Shown here piece by piece: positions 41,233-51,061 of a DNA stretch of 64,000 nt (positions within the stretch are counted from its first letter, which is position 1; each line of letters begins with the position of its first letter). Where the stretch lies: contig NC_015318.1 of assembly GCF_000194135.1 (NCBI RefSeq), positions 1,623,001 to 1,687,000 on the forward strand. The letters are read 5' to 3'. The notes under the pieces are model-generated. The model was given only the letters and a program-made list of their open reading frames with translations. It was not told where the DNA came from and searched no databases. The translations under genes were made by a program, and so were the position numbers. Source of the stretch: Hippea maritima DSM 10411. GTDB taxonomy: Bacteria; Campylobacterota_A; Desulfurellia; Desulfurellales; Hippeaceae.

Positions 41233-42015
41233 ATGAAAGGGGTGGAAAATGTAAAAGATATGAAAAACATAGAAAGAAGACTAAAGGAGTTTAAACTCTC
41301 TGGCATTGCAAAGACACTTGAGGCAAGGAACAGGTATGCCATTGATAATAATCTGACATACATAGACTTCTTAAAACTCCTATTAGAGGATGAATACATA
41401 AACAGGCAGAGCAACTCATTTAGAAAAAGACTTACAAAATCAAAGCTTGACACAACAAAGACTTTAGATAGCTATGATTTCACATACCAACCAAAGCTAA
41501 ACAAGAAAGAACTCTTAGACATTGCATCCTGCAGGTTCATAGAGGAGAAGAAAAACATCATATTCATGGGCAATCCTGGAGTTGGTAAAACCCACCTTGC
41601 AAATGCGATAGGATTAGAGGCCCTAAAACAGGGATATAAGGTCTTGTTCATCCATACCAACGATTTAATCCTAAAGCTCATATCTGCAAGGGGAGATGGA
41701 ACCTACACCTCAATACTGAACCAGATTCTATCATCTGACCTTCTGATAATAGATGAAGTAGGCTTTAAAAAGATCCCATCCAACTATGTGGATGAGTTCT
41801 TTGAGGTGATAAGGAGAAGATATGAAAAGGGTTCAATTATAATCACCACTAATAGACCATTTGAGGAGTGGGCTAATATATTTTCAGATGCCGTTTTGGC
41901 CTCTGCCATAGTTGATAGACTTGTCCATCACTGCCATATATTCAAGATAACAGGTGAGAGCTATAGAATTAAACACCTAAAGGAGGCAAAAGATAATCAA
42001 AACAGTTTAAATTAA
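41233..42015 (+). CDS. istB: IS21 helper ATPase IstB
   Basis: About 260 residues, protein sequence identical over all visible motifs to the copy at 9183-9965 (GNPGVGKTH, LLIIDEVG). ATG 41233 is chosen as in that copy. Confidence 0.9.
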   Translation: MKGVENVKDMKNIERRLKEFKLSGIAKTLEARNRYAIDNNLTYIDFLKLLLEDEYINRQSNSFRKRLTKSKLDTTKTLDSYDFTYQPKLNKKELLDIASCRFIEEKKNIIFMGNPGVGKTHLANAIGLEALKQGYKVLFIHTNDLILKLISARGDGTYTSILNQILSSDLLIIDEVGFKKIPSNYVDEFFEVIRRRYEKGSIIITTNRPFEEWANIFSDAVLASAIVDRLVHHCHIFKITGESYRIKHLKEAKDNQNSLN

Positions 42016-42076
42016 CAATCCAAGGGGTGGGGAATTTAAATGACCCAAAGGTGGGGAAATTTGGTTGACTTTAACA

Positions 42077-42083
42077 GTTTTTG
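42077..42083 (+). repeat. 7-bp target duplication of IS21 type I copy 2 (right)
   Basis: GTTTTTG, matching 39630-39636. Confidence 0.9.
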
Positions 42084-42958
42084 AGTATCTCTTTTGCCTG
42101 TTTTAGTTTCGATGGAACCCTTGAGATGAAAAGCATGTTGTTTTTCTTAAACTCTTCCATTGTTTTAGAACTAAAGAGGGCTGCATCGGCTATCACCTTT
42201 GTCTTTGTATTATTAGCATTCTTTAAAGAGTTAATATGCTCCTTTACTATATTGGCAAATGCCTGTGTATCTATTTTATTACCATCTGCAGGCTTCATCC
42301 ATATGGGAATGCCTGCTTTGTGTTCTACTATAAGATTTAAAACCACCTGATTGAGCTCTGGATGGTGGTCTCTGCTGTATCCCTGGGTGATAAAGACTGG
42401 GGTTGGCTCATACTCTTCTTCTTTTCCTCCTTTTCCCCATTTTCCTTCACTGTTATTTCCCTTTTCTTCTTTTCCATTTCTTTCTTTTACTTTTCCTTTT
42501 TCTTTTTCTTTTTCTTCTTTCGTCTTTTGGTTTGGATACTTACCGTCAAGATGAAAGCTTGCGCTGTCTAAGTGTATGGTAGAGGGTGTAAGGTTCAGTA
42601 TTTTGAGTGCCCTGCTTGCTATCTTTTCATACAGTTCACTTACGCCGTATTCAAAGAGCTTATCTAATGTTCTACCAAGTGCATCATCGTTGAACCAAGG
42701 GAAGTCAACATCCCTTCCGAATAATCTCTTTAGTGGTTTGTCTTTGAAGAAGAGAGGAGTTAGGTAGAGTTGCTTGTTGACATAACCAAGACCGTTAAGG
42801 ATCATTGCCTTTGTTGCTTCGCCATAGCTTAGGTTCTTTGATTTGCTTGATGATGGTATTTCATCATCTATGGTTTCTGCTATCTTTAGTTCGTCTATCA
42901 TACCAGCTATTAGTCCTAAGTGATCCATGTTCTTGATAACTGCTTTTTGTTGTAACAT
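42077..42958 (-). pseudogene. IS1634-family transposase, interrupted by IS21
   Basis: Starts at ATG 42958 and reads as copy 2 up to LKQAKEILKN, where IS21 enters. Both catalytic aspartates are kept (D131 in a DSASF context, and VIADAALF) but the C-terminal glutamate region is lost. Substitutions DFPWFN and DSASF are shared with copy 4 at 61822, pointing to a common parent different from copy 2. Confidence 0.88.
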
Positions 42959-43276
42959 TTAAATACCCCCTCTTTTTAGAGGGAGATGTAAGCATTTTCT
43001 GTTCCGTTTATTCTAAGACCCTTTTCATTCTTTTACTCTGTGCATTTGGGTTTGGTCAAATAAGATAGAGGTTTGAGTGCGGAAAGGGGGATGATAAAAC
43101 CCTGCTACATTAAATCTTTTTTTCCTTGCCAATTTTATTCTTTCATAGTTTTAAAGATTATAATATTTCTCAGTAAAAAAGTAAAGTCCCGGCCCCGTCT
43201 AACACTACTGTCTAACATGCAGCAAAATGATATAAATCTTTAAAATCAGCTTTTTTATTTCCTATTAAAAAACTTT

Positions 43277-43726
43277 TCATTCCAGCTTTTTTCCAAATTC
43301 AATATCGGATAATGAATCTCCAACCATTATAGAATTTCTAAAATCAATATCAGGAAAATCTTTTTTTGCTTGCAATGCCATACCTATTTTTGGTTTTCTA
43401 CAATTACAAATTTCTTTTTTATAATCATGAGGGCAATAATAAATTTTATCAATTTTAATGTTTTCTTTGCTCAAAACAGATAACATATTTTTATGAATAA
43501 CCTCTAAATCTTTTTCGGTCATTAGTTTTCTACCTATTCCCCTTTGATTTGTAACTATTATAATCCTATCAAATAAACTATTTAATATTTTCAAAGCTTC
43601 TATTACATTTGGTAAAAACTCAAACTGTTCCCAATTCCTTACATAATCATTTTCTATCTTTTTATTTATCACTCCATCTCTATCTAAAAATAAAGTTTTC
43701 ACTAAAATACCTTTTTGCTTTTTCAT
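43277..43726 (-). CDS. gmhB: D-glycero-D-manno-heptose 1,7-bisphosphate phosphatase, frameshifted at the C-terminus
   Basis: HAD-family phosphatase: catalytic DxD in TLFLDRDGVINKK, motif II at IIIVTNQRGIGR, the cysteine/histidine zinc loop CPHDYKKEICNCRKPKIGMA, and the Mg motif MVGDSLSDIEFGK. After FGK the frame meets TGA (43277-43279). One extra base in the T6 run at 43287-43292 restores AGMKSFLIGNKKADF and carries the ORF to a stop at 43212, giving a normal length of about 163 residues. GTG 43702 may be the true start (homologues begin close to it); ATG 43726 adds eight residues. Removes the 7-phosphate in the heptose pathway formed with the three genes upstream. Confidence 0.85.
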   Translation of the reverse strand: MKKQKGILVKTLFLDRDGVINKKIENDYVRNWEQFEFLPNVIEALKILNSLFDRIIIVTNQRGIGRKLMTEKDLEVIHKNMLSVLSKENIKIDKIYYCPHDYKKEICNCRKPKIGMALQAKKDFPDIDFRNSIMVGDSLSDIEFGKKLE

Positions 43727-44369
43727 AATCTTCTGGAATACCTATATCTATAAAATAACTATTAAAAACTTTTCCTTTTGCTTTTAAGTTTTGAAAATTA
43801 TTCTCTAAAAACTCTTCAAAAGAAAACTTTTTTGGCAAATTAAAATCATCAAAAATTTCTCTTTTTAATAAATATATTCCTCCATTGATAAACCCCTGAT
43901 TATAATATGACTTTTCTTTAAAATTTTGAATATATCCATCTTCATCTATTTCAACAACTCCATACCTGTCAAAATCTTTCATTTCTTTTAATGCAATTTC
44001 TATTAAATTACTATCTAATTTCATTTTTGACAAATCAACATCAAAAAAAGTATCCCCGTTTAAAACATAAACTTCATCATTCTTTGTCAACCTTAAAGAA
44101 TCTTTTATAGCTCCGCCTGTGCCTAATTGTTCTTTTTCTATATTATAAACTAATTCAATATCTTTATATTTATCACCAAAATAATCTTTTATCACTTCCC
44201 ATTTATACCCAACAGATAAAATAACTTTTTTTATATTTTGATTATTTAAAAACTCTAAAATATACTCTAAAAAAGGCTTATCATTTATAGGAGCCATAGG
44301 TTTTGGAACATCACTAACTACACTTCTAAGCCTTGTCCCAAGCCCCCCAGCTAAAACAATAGCTTCCAC
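43680..44369 (-). CDS. hddC: D-glycero-alpha-D-manno-heptose 1-phosphate guanylyltransferase
   Basis: 229-residue nucleotidyltransferase with EAIVLAGGLGTRLRSVVSDV at the N-terminus, PKPMAPINDKPFLEYILEFL (the lysine that contacts the phosphate) and VLNGDTFFDVDL, the metal-binding Asp. Adds GMP to the heptose 1-phosphate made by HddA and GmhB to give GDP-heptose. The gene order hddA-gmhA-hddC-gmhB and the absence of an epimerase favour the GDP-D-glycero route for O-antigen or S-layer heptose over the ADP-heptose route of LPS core. The start touches the end of gmhA, and the end overlaps gmhB. Confidence 0.85.
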   Translation of the reverse strand: MEAIVLAGGLGTRLRSVVSDVPKPMAPINDKPFLEYILEFLNNQNIKKVILSVGYKWEVIKDYFGDKYKDIELVYNIEKEQLGTGGAIKDSLRLTKNDEVYVLNGDTFFDVDLSKMKLDSNLIEIALKEMKDFDRYGVVEIDEDGYIQNFKEKSYYNQGFINGGIYLLKREIFDDFNLPKKFSFEEFLENNFQNLKAKGKVFNSYFIDIGIPEDYEKAKRYFSENFIFR

Positions 44370-44953
44370 TAAAATCCTTTACCAAAAATAGCTTCTTCTA
44401 TAACTGAGCATAAAATATGGCCTATTAATATATGAGCTTCTTGAATTCTTGGAGTTTCTCTTGATGGCACACATATACAATAATCACATAAGTTTTTCAT
44501 CTTTCCTCCACTTTCACCTGTTAAGCCAATTGTAATAAGCCCTTTTTCTTTTGCTGTTTTTAATCCTTCTATAATATTTTTTGAGTTTCCGCTTGTAGAA
44601 ATCCCTAAAAATACATCTCCTTTAACTCCATTTGCTTCAATTTGTCTTGAAAAAAGATATTCATATCCGTAATCATTTCCAATAGCCGTAATAATGCTTG
44701 TATCAGTTGTAAGAGCTATTGCTGGAAGAGCTGGTCTATCGAAATAAAATTTACTAACCAATTCTCCTGCAATATGTTGAGCATCAGCAGCACTTCCTCC
44801 ATTACCTGCAATTAACAGCTTATTTCCCTTTTTATAAGTCTCTATTAACAAATTACCAATTTCTAATATCTCATCGATTAATTTTTCATTATCTAACATA
44901 TTTTTTTTTACTTCATAAGACTTTTTTATTTGATTTTTTACAAAATTTTTCAT
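44369..44953 (-). CDS. gmhA: sedoheptulose 7-phosphate isomerase
   Basis: 194-residue SIS-domain protein; the family phosphosugar-binding segment LLIAGNGGSAADAQHIAGEL is complete, with FLGISTSGNSKNIIEGLK and the C-terminal RIQEAHILIGHILC that supplies an active-site Glu/His. Converts sedoheptulose 7-phosphate to D-glycero-D-manno-heptose 7-phosphate. AGGAGAG precedes the ATG. The 49-base gap to hddA contains short AT repeats. Confidence 0.94.
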   Translation of the reverse strand: MKNFVKNQIKKSYEVKKNMLDNEKLIDEILEIGNLLIETYKKGNKLLIAGNGGSAADAQHIAGELVSKFYFDRPALPAIALTTDTSIITAIGNDYGYEYLFSRQIEANGVKGDVFLGISTSGNSKNIIEGLKTAKEKGLITIGLTGESGGKMKNLCDYCICVPSRETPRIQEAHILIGHILCSVIEEAIFGKGF

Positions 44954-45002
44954 TCTCTCTCCTTTTTAATTCAAAATTTATAATTTAAAATTTATAATTA
45001 AT

Positions 45003-46019
45003 TTATACTTTCCATCCTTTTGTTCCTTCTTTTGTAAAATGAAAATTATAAACTTGACCGCCTTGTTTGTTAAGCAAATTAATTAGATGATATTTTTTAG
45101 TTGGATCTACCATAAAAAACATAAATCCACCACCACCTGCACCACTTACTTTACCACTATACGCACCATTTTCCATTGCAAGATTATAAACTCTATCTAT
45201 TTCACTATTTGAAATAGCTGAGCTTACTCTTTTTTTTGCTTCCCAAGACTTTCCTAAAATTTTAGCAAAATTTTTAATATCACCTTTTAATAAATACTCT
45301 TTCATCCTCACGGCATCTTCTTTTACTTCATGCATAGCTTCAAGGGATTTTTCTTTTTTTAAGACACTTTCTTTTTCTTTTTCAATAACACTTGCGCTTC
45401 TTTGTATGCCTGTGAAATAAAGAATCATACTCTCTTGCATTTCATCAATTATCCAATTTTTTATTCTCAAAGGATTAACGATTACCCTTTTATCTCCATA
45501 AAACTCCATAAAATTAAACCCTCCAAAAGTAGCAGCATACTGATCCTGTGCTCCTCCAACTATTCCGATATCTTCTCTTTCTATCTCATATGCTAACCTA
45601 GCTATATCATACTCTCCTAATGGTAAATGTAACCATTCTACAAAAGCCTTTATAATAGCCACTACTAATGTAGAACTACCTCCAAGCCCACTACCACTTG
45701 GAACATCTGAATATGTAGTAAGTTTAAAAGAGAGTGGTTTTTTAAAGAAATTTTTTACAATTCTATTATAAATTCCTTTATATAAATCCATTTCCCCATC
45801 TAATTCTAAAAACTCTTTGCTATCAATTTCTAAATATTCATTATTATCAAGAGAATGAAAAATAATTTTTCCATTGTTTAACTCTTCTAATGTAGTATGA
45901 GCATACAATGAAATTGTAGTATTCAATACATATCCAACATATTTGCTTGCATATACATCTAAATCAGTTCCTCCACCTGCAAGACCTAGTCTAAGTGGTG
46001 CTTTACTTCTTACTATCAT
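45003..46019 (-). CDS. hddA: D-glycero-alpha-D-manno-heptose 7-phosphate kinase
   Basis: 338-residue GHMP kinase. The N-terminus [20 protein letters not shown] is diagnostic of the HddA-like group; the ATP loop is [20 protein letters not shown] and the third motif [14 protein letters not shown]. Phosphorylates the 7-phosphate at C1. Overlaps the end of the upstream glycosyltransferase by 17 bases. In the same operon as gmhA, hddC and gmhB. Confidence 0.9.
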   Translation of the reverse strand: MIVRSKAPLRLGLAGGGTDLDVYASKYVGYVLNTTISLYAHTTLEELNNGKIIFHSLDNNEYLEIDSKEFLELDGEMDLYKGIYNRIVKNFFKKPLSFKLTTYSDVPSGSGLGGSSTLVVAIIKAFVEWLHLPLGEYDIARLAYEIEREDIGIVGGAQDQYAATFGGFNFMEFYGDKRVIVNPLRIKNWIIDEMQESMILYFTGIQRSASVIEKEKESVLKKEKSLEAMHEVKEDAVRMKEYLLKGDIKNFAKILGKSWEAKKRVSSAISNSEIDRVYNLAMENGAYSGKVSGAGGGGFMFFMVDPTKKYHLINLLNKQGGQVYNFHFTKEGTKGWKV

Positions 46020-47178
46020 TCAACAACCTTTCAATCTCATTAGTATAAACATTACCATATATAGTCCAAGTAAAATTATTTCTTATAAACTCTCGTGCAT
46101 TACTTTTTAAATATTCATACTTTACTTTATTTTTTTGAATATCGTTTATTGTATTTGCAATTTCATCAGGTTCATCACTAACTAAAAATTCTTTTTTATG
46201 ATTTGCACCTATAGGGTTAGCTGCTAAGGAACTAACTACATTGATAGTCCCAAGAGCCATTGACTCAAGTATCTTGTTTTGAATTCCTGCTCCTGTTTGC
46301 ATAGGAGCAACTACACACAAAGAAGATTTTAATATTTCATATGGATCTTCCACAAAACCAGTAACCTCAATATTTTTATATTTATTTGTTAAGTTCAAAA
46401 TTTGTTTAGTAGGCTTTGCCCCCACAATAATAAATTTAATATTTTTATTTAATTTATTAAATACATTTTCAACAAACCATAAAACAGCATCTATATTAGG
46501 TTGATAATCCATTTTTCCAAAAAAAGCCACATAATCTTTATATTTGTCATTTATTTTTTCATATTCCAATAAATCTTCATTTACCCCATGAGGTAGAAAT
46601 TTTATTTTGTCATTATTAAAATATTTTATTTCTTCTTTATTAAACATAAAAGTAGAGTCAAATATATTTATCATTTTTTTTTCGTAATTTAATAATCTAT
46701 CCGCTTCAATTGAATAAACTAATTTCCATAATGGTGACTTTACTTTTTTTATAGATTTTTTATAATTTTGACCAATACTATCAGCCATATCAAATATTTT
46801 AGGTTTATTTAAATTTATGACATATTTTGTTGTTCTTACTAATGTTGAAATAATCAAATCTTTATCTTTAGCCACATTATTTATATAGTTTTGAACATCT
46901 TTAAAATAATAATAATTAACTTGTAATGGCTCTTTATTAAATAAACTCTTTGAAAGAGAAAAAAATAACTCTAATTTATTTTTTTGAAATACTTTATATG
47001 TAGTTGTATATTTTTTCAAAAATTCTTTTGATTTATCACCTAGTTTTTCACTTGTAATAGTTACTAAATGCACTTCATATCGTTTTGAAAGTATTTTTAT
47101 AAGATTATAATTTTTAAGTTTATCTCCACCTATTGGTGGGTATGGCAATCTACTGGTTATTAATAAAATTTTTTTCAT
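46003..47178 (-). CDS. family 4 glycosyltransferase
   Basis: About 391 residues from ATG 47178 (AAAGGGA upstream); the ATG at 47202 adds eight residues that lie inside the polymerase gene. N-terminal Rossmann domain [20 protein letters not shown]; the GT-B donor site is recognisable as [29 protein letters not shown] and [20 protein letters not shown] with the E-x7-E type glutamates. A retaining transferase acting on the growing lipid-linked glycan. The donor is unknown, though heptose or rhamnose are supplied by neighbours. Confidence 0.88.
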   Translation of the reverse strand: MKKILLITSRLPYPPIGGDKLKNYNLIKILSKRYEVHLVTITSEKLGDKSKEFLKKYTTTYKVFQKNKLELFFSLSKSLFNKEPLQVNYYYFKDVQNYINNVAKDKDLIISTLVRTTKYVINLNKPKIFDMADSIGQNYKKSIKKVKSPLWKLVYSIEADRLLNYEKKMINIFDSTFMFNKEEIKYFNNDKIKFLPHGVNEDLLEYEKINDKYKDYVAFFGKMDYQPNIDAVLWFVENVFNKLNKNIKFIIVGAKPTKQILNLTNKYKNIEVTGFVEDPYEILKSSLCVVAPMQTGAGIQNKILESMALGTINVVSSLAANPIGANHKKEFLVSDEPDEIANTINDIQKNKVKYEYLKSNAREFIRNNFTWTIYGNVYTNEIERLLNDSKK

Positions 47179-48475
47179 TGTTTCCCTTTGTATAAAATGC
47201 ACTATTTAAAGCAAATGCAAACCAAAATGGCAAATATGCGAATGAACCAAATTGTATAACTGATGCAAAAGCAAATGCTAAATTATATATGAAATATAAC
47301 TTGAACTTTGGATTAATTTTTATATTATATTTTAAATATTTTATCTGCTGTTTAAAAAATAAAAATAGAAGTCCTATACCAATAATTCCAGTTTCTGAAA
47401 ATATCTTTGCATATAAACTTTTTGGATCTGCACTAACGGTAGCAATATCTCCTACAACTTCATTAAATTTTGAATAATCCACTGGTATTAAATTTATATA
47501 GTGATTAAAATATTGAGCATATCCACCCAGCCCTACTCCAAATGGATGATCCACAAAAATTTCAAATCCTATGTATGGATAAATTACGCGAATGAATGTT
47601 GAACCATCTAAAGATAATAATTCCCATAATGAAGTTGCGTCTAAGAATTTATATATTCTATTAATTGCATATCCTGTATTGGTAGATAAAATGATATTTA
47701 TTAAAATACTCAATATAACAATAGAAATCACCAGAATAAAATAATATTTTAATTTATATCTGAAAGTAATAAGTTTTTTAAAAATATGAAAAAAATCATA
47801 AGATAAATATAGCATAAAAGCTGTTGCAACTATAGCAAATCCTTCTAATGAAAAAATCATTACAAATAATAAAAGCAATACATAAAATGATTTATTAAAA
47901 TATCCATTTTTACAATAGTAATATAAATAGATGGGAATTGAAAAAATGATTATTTTAGAAGCCCACGACCCCTCACTTGATATCAATTGAATACGACTAC
48001 TAACTTTTCCAGAAAATACTATACCAATAATATCTTTTAGTGAATGTGGTAATAATCCTTTCATTGATAAAATTTCTACAAAACCAATAACTGCAATGAG
48101 TATATATAATACAAAAAATTTATCAAATACTTTTTCTATATTATTTTTTATAAAAAAATATCTAATAGCAATGTATGAAAATATACCCAGAAAAACAGGT
48201 GCAATATATCTTAATGATAAGAAGATGTTATCTAACAATAAAACGGACTGAATACTTACAAAAACTAAAAATAAAAGTAAATAAAAAATATCTTTAGAGA
48301 TTTTTAATCTTATAAGATATTTTAAAGTAATTAAAAAAGAAAAAGGTACTAAAAAAAATATACTTATAGGTCTATAATCTGATGGCATTACAGGTAAACT
48401 CATAAACGGAACCAACAATAATCCGAATAATAAAATAACATTTAAACTATTAGATTTTTTTAATATTTCATTCAT
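47150..48475 (-). CDS. O-antigen ligase/polymerase-like membrane protein
   Basis: 441 residues with about 10-12 hydrophobic helices (for example VILLFGLLLVPFMSLPVMPS, then ILYILIAVIGFVEILSMKG). The large loop contains HPFGVGLGGYAQYFNHYINL, the H/P-x-G-x-G pattern of Wzy_C/WaaL proteins. Either polymerises repeat units (Wzy) or ligates them to a lipid carrier; the two cannot be separated by eye. It lies among glycosyltransferases and overlaps both neighbours. Integral membrane. Confidence 0.8.
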   Translation of the reverse strand: MNEILKKSNSLNVILLFGLLLVPFMSLPVMPSDYRPISIFFLVPFSFLITLKYLIRLKISKDIFYLLLFLVFVSIQSVLLLDNIFLSLRYIAPVFLGIFSYIAIRYFFIKNNIEKVFDKFFVLYILIAVIGFVEILSMKGLLPHSLKDIIGIVFSGKVSSRIQLISSEGSWASKIIIFSIPIYLYYYCKNGYFNKSFYVLLLLFVMIFSLEGFAIVATAFMLYLSYDFFHIFKKLITFRYKLKYYFILVISIVILSILINIILSTNTGYAINRIYKFLDATSLWELLSLDGSTFIRVIYPYIGFEIFVDHPFGVGLGGYAQYFNHYINLIPVDYSKFNEVVGDIATVSADPKSLYAKIFSETGIIGIGLLFLFFKQQIKYLKYNIKINPKFKLYFIYNLAFAFASVIQFGSFAYLPFWFAFALNSAFYTKGNNEKNFINNQ

Positions 48476-49644
48476 AAAAGCTCTTTATATACTCCAATAT
48501 ATTCTTCTACAATATTCTCAACGAGTAAACTTTTTGCTTTTTTGATACACTCATCTTGCATTTTTACAATTTCTGATGGGTTGTCTATAAAAAAGTTCAT
48601 TTTATCAATGAGTTCATCTTGATTTTTAAATAAAAAACCAGTCTTGTTTTCATCAATAGCTTCAATATTACCACCTTTATATGAAGCAATAACTGGTACT
48701 TTATACGAAAAAGCTTCTATTATAGATCTTGCAAATGGCTCAAACCAAAGTGTTGGATGAATTAAAACATCAATTTTCTTAAAAAAATCTTCAGGCTTTA
48801 CAAAACCAATAAACTCCACTCTCTCATCATTGTATTTTTGTTTTAATTTTTCTATGTATCCATTGTAGTGCTCTTTACCAGCTAAAATTAATCGTATATT
48901 TGGATTATCAATTTTTTGAAAATTTTCAAGCAGTAACTCTACCCCTTTAATGGATGATATTAATCCAAAATAACCAAAAATAACATTTTTATTATTTTGC
49001 TTCTCAAATTCTAGATCAATTTTTAATATAGGGTTATATATGTATGTTTTAATTTTAGCATTTTTAAAATAACCATGTTCTAAATGCTTATCGAGTATAA
49101 ATTTACTTACACCTGTAACAGCATCTACTTTTTGAGATACTACTTTTTTATTATATGTATAAATTTTACATTCAAGACATTGTTTTTCACAAGATTGTCC
49201 ATTTTTTAGCATTTTTGAAGTGGCACAAATAGAATAATAGTCTCGTATTGTATGTACTAAAGGAAAGTTTAATTTTTTTATTATACTCCAAAGACTTACA
49301 GAAAATCCACCTATATTATTTGTATGACAAATATCTGGCTTTTCTTTTTGCAATATTTTTTCTATTTTATTAAAGGTAAATACATTGTAGTAATCTATAG
49401 CTCTCCATATACTTCTTTTTAGACTATTTTGACTATTTGCATCATAACGCCAAAATATATTTGGAATATGAACATAATAAACTTTTACACCATTGATAAT
49501 ATTTTCTTCATCTTTTTTACCCGTAGAAACCACTACAACATCAAAACCTTTTTTTACCAGTTGTTCTGCTAAAAGTTGAGTTGATTTTTCTGCACCCCCC
49601 ATAATATATGGCGTATAAAGAGTATTAAAAAGTGCTATTTTCAT
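48472..49644 (-). CDS. family 4 glycosyltransferase
   Basis: 390 residues, GT-B fold: N-terminal ALFNTLYTPYIMGGAEKSTQ (the glycine-rich G-G-A-E acceptor loop), donor domain VIFGYFGLISSIKGVELLLE, IRLILAGKEHYNGYI and the EPFARSIIEAFSYKVPVIAS motif with the two GT4 glutamates. A Cys cluster (CEKQCLECKIYTY) sits near residue 155, seen in several members of this family. Overlaps the polymerase gene and the next transferase by 4 bases each. Confidence 0.9.
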   Translation of the reverse strand: MKIALFNTLYTPYIMGGAEKSTQLLAEQLVKKGFDVVVVSTGKKDEENIINGVKVYYVHIPNIFWRYDANSQNSLKRSIWRAIDYYNVFTFNKIEKILQKEKPDICHTNNIGGFSVSLWSIIKKLNFPLVHTIRDYYSICATSKMLKNGQSCEKQCLECKIYTYNKKVVSQKVDAVTGVSKFILDKHLEHGYFKNAKIKTYIYNPILKIDLEFEKQNNKNVIFGYFGLISSIKGVELLLENFQKIDNPNIRLILAGKEHYNGYIEKLKQKYNDERVEFIGFVKPEDFFKKIDVLIHPTLWFEPFARSIIEAFSYKVPVIASYKGGNIEAIDENKTGFLFKNQDELIDKMNFFIDNPSEIVKMQDECIKKAKSLLVENIVEEYIGVYKELL

Positions 49645-50642
49645 AATTGTCTACCTAATGTATTATTTAATCCATCATTAACAGCTTTCCGAAATATATT
49701 ATATTGTTCTTGATTTTTCTTATTTTTATATAATGATAAAAATGAAAAAAATAGTTTCTTGTTAAGATTGTAATAAAAATTGCTACTTATTATATTTTTT
49801 TCAAAATTGACTCTATTTCTTACTGTATAATAAACCCTAAATTTGTTTCCCTCATTTAAATATGAATAAAATGGTGAAGTTGCTTTATTCTCAAGTTGCC
49901 AAGAAACATCTATATCTTCTAAAATACTATCCAATACAACAAAAATTTTTCCACCACTTTTTGTAATTCTATAACTCCATTCATGGTCATCAGCATATAA
50001 AAAAAACTCTTCTTTTGGATAGCCAATACTATCTATCAATTTTTTATGAAAAAACATACCTCCATATGGAGCTACTGCTACTTTTCCACTTTTTATATTT
50101 GGATTCTCATGAAAAGTTTTTATCCCTATTTTTCTTTTTAAAACTCTTATAACTTTTTTAGGCAAATCTATAATATGAAATCCTAAAAAGCTATTCTTTC
50201 TTCCTAAAACTAAATCAGGATTGTCGGTCATAATAGCTTCTTTATATTGTATTCTATCGGGTCTATAAGAGAGAAGTGAAACTTTTTCTTCTTTATTTTC
50301 ATCTTTCAATTTATTCCAAAAATCTTTTAAAACTTTCAAACTATCTTTTTGTGGTTGATTATCATCATCTAAAAGCCATATAAATTCACACTCTTCACAT
50401 TTATAAGCTTCTTGTAATCCTCTTTTGTACCCACCAGCTGAACCTGTATTTTCATCAAGATAGATAACTTTTAATCTACTCTCTTTTTCTTCATACTCTT
50501 TTAACTGCTTTTTACTATTTTCTTCAGAAGCATTATCAACAACTATTATTTTATTCACACCCTCATTATAACAAGCATCCATAACTTGCTTCAAAAGATG
50601 AAATCTATCTCCATAGGTTACTATTACTGCACATACTTTCAA
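49641..50642 (-). CDS. family 2 glycosyltransferase, rhamnosyl/galactofuranosyl-transferase-like
   Basis: 333 residues. GT-A fold: VCAVIVTYGDRFHLLKQVMD, IIVVDNASEENS, NTGSAGGYKRGL and the metal motif IWLLDDDNQPQ. The later AVAPYGGMFFHKKLIDSIGY and FFLYADDHEWSYRI belong to the GlfT/rhamnosyltransferase subgroup. With dTDP-rhamnose genes upstream, rhamnosyl transfer is plausible. The start overlaps the truncated unknown gene by 4 bases. Confidence 0.88.
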   Translation of the reverse strand: MKVCAVIVTYGDRFHLLKQVMDACYNEGVNKIIVVDNASEENSKKQLKEYEEKESRLKVIYLDENTGSAGGYKRGLQEAYKCEECEFIWLLDDDNQPQKDSLKVLKDFWNKLKDENKEEKVSLLSYRPDRIQYKEAIMTDNPDLVLGRKNSFLGFHIIDLPKKVIRVLKRKIGIKTFHENPNIKSGKVAVAPYGGMFFHKKLIDSIGYPKEEFFLYADDHEWSYRITKSGGKIFVVLDSILEDIDVSWQLENKATSPFYSYLNEGNKFRVYYTVRNRVNFEKNIISSNFYYNLNKKLFFSFLSLYKNKKNQEQYNIFRKAVNDGLNNTLGRQL

Positions 50643-51000
50643 TTATTATCCTTTGATTCTTTAAAAAATTCTACTACTTTTGAAAGTTTATTATTTATAA
50701 AAGGCGAAATATATTCATCAATAATAAAATCATTAGAATTATCAAGAATTTTAATTGATAATTTTTTTAAATATTTTTTCATTAAAGTATTAAAATCATT
50801 AGTAAAACCATTTTCTTTTAATTGAATATTTAATTGTTTTATATCTAAAAAGTCTTTTAGTAATTCAATATAAGCATACTGTTTCAATTTTATAATCTCA
50901 GGAGAAAAAGAACCATCACTTAATAATCTTTTTTCTTTTAATTTTGCTTTTATATAATCAATAAGTAAAGGATTTTCAATATTGAAAATCATAACATTAT
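50639..51000 (-). pseudogene. C-terminal fragment of an unknown protein cut by IS3
   Basis: About 117 readable residues (MIFNIENPLLIDYIKAKLKE, LLSDGSFSPEIIKLKQYAY). The N-terminal fragment at 52230-52430 lies on the other side of the IS3 element on the same strand. A simple join of the two flanks does not restore one frame, so bases were probably also deleted. No family is recognised. Helical, cytoplasmic. Confidence 0.55.
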
Positions 51001-51061
51001 TCTACCCCAAAAGTCAAGACAACAACCTAATAAATTAATGTCTTTTTTATAAAATATCATA

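Larger units (their letters stand above)
39637..42076 (+). mobile_element. IS21-type element (type I), copy 2, full length
   Basis: 2440 bp, same ends (TGCTAAAG / CTTTAACA) and gene content as copy 1, differing at few positions. It is inserted in the IS1634 copy 3 transposase with a 7-bp duplication, the clean signature of transposition and therefore of an element that moved in the split-istA form. Confidence 0.93.
42077..43090 (-). mobile_element. IS1634-type element, copy 3, proximal part
   Basis: Minus strand; the left terminus (CCCCCTTTCCGCA) is at 43090. It contains the leader and the first ~294 codons of the transposase, then the 7-bp duplication at 42077-42083 and the IS21 insertion. 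Confidence 0.88.
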
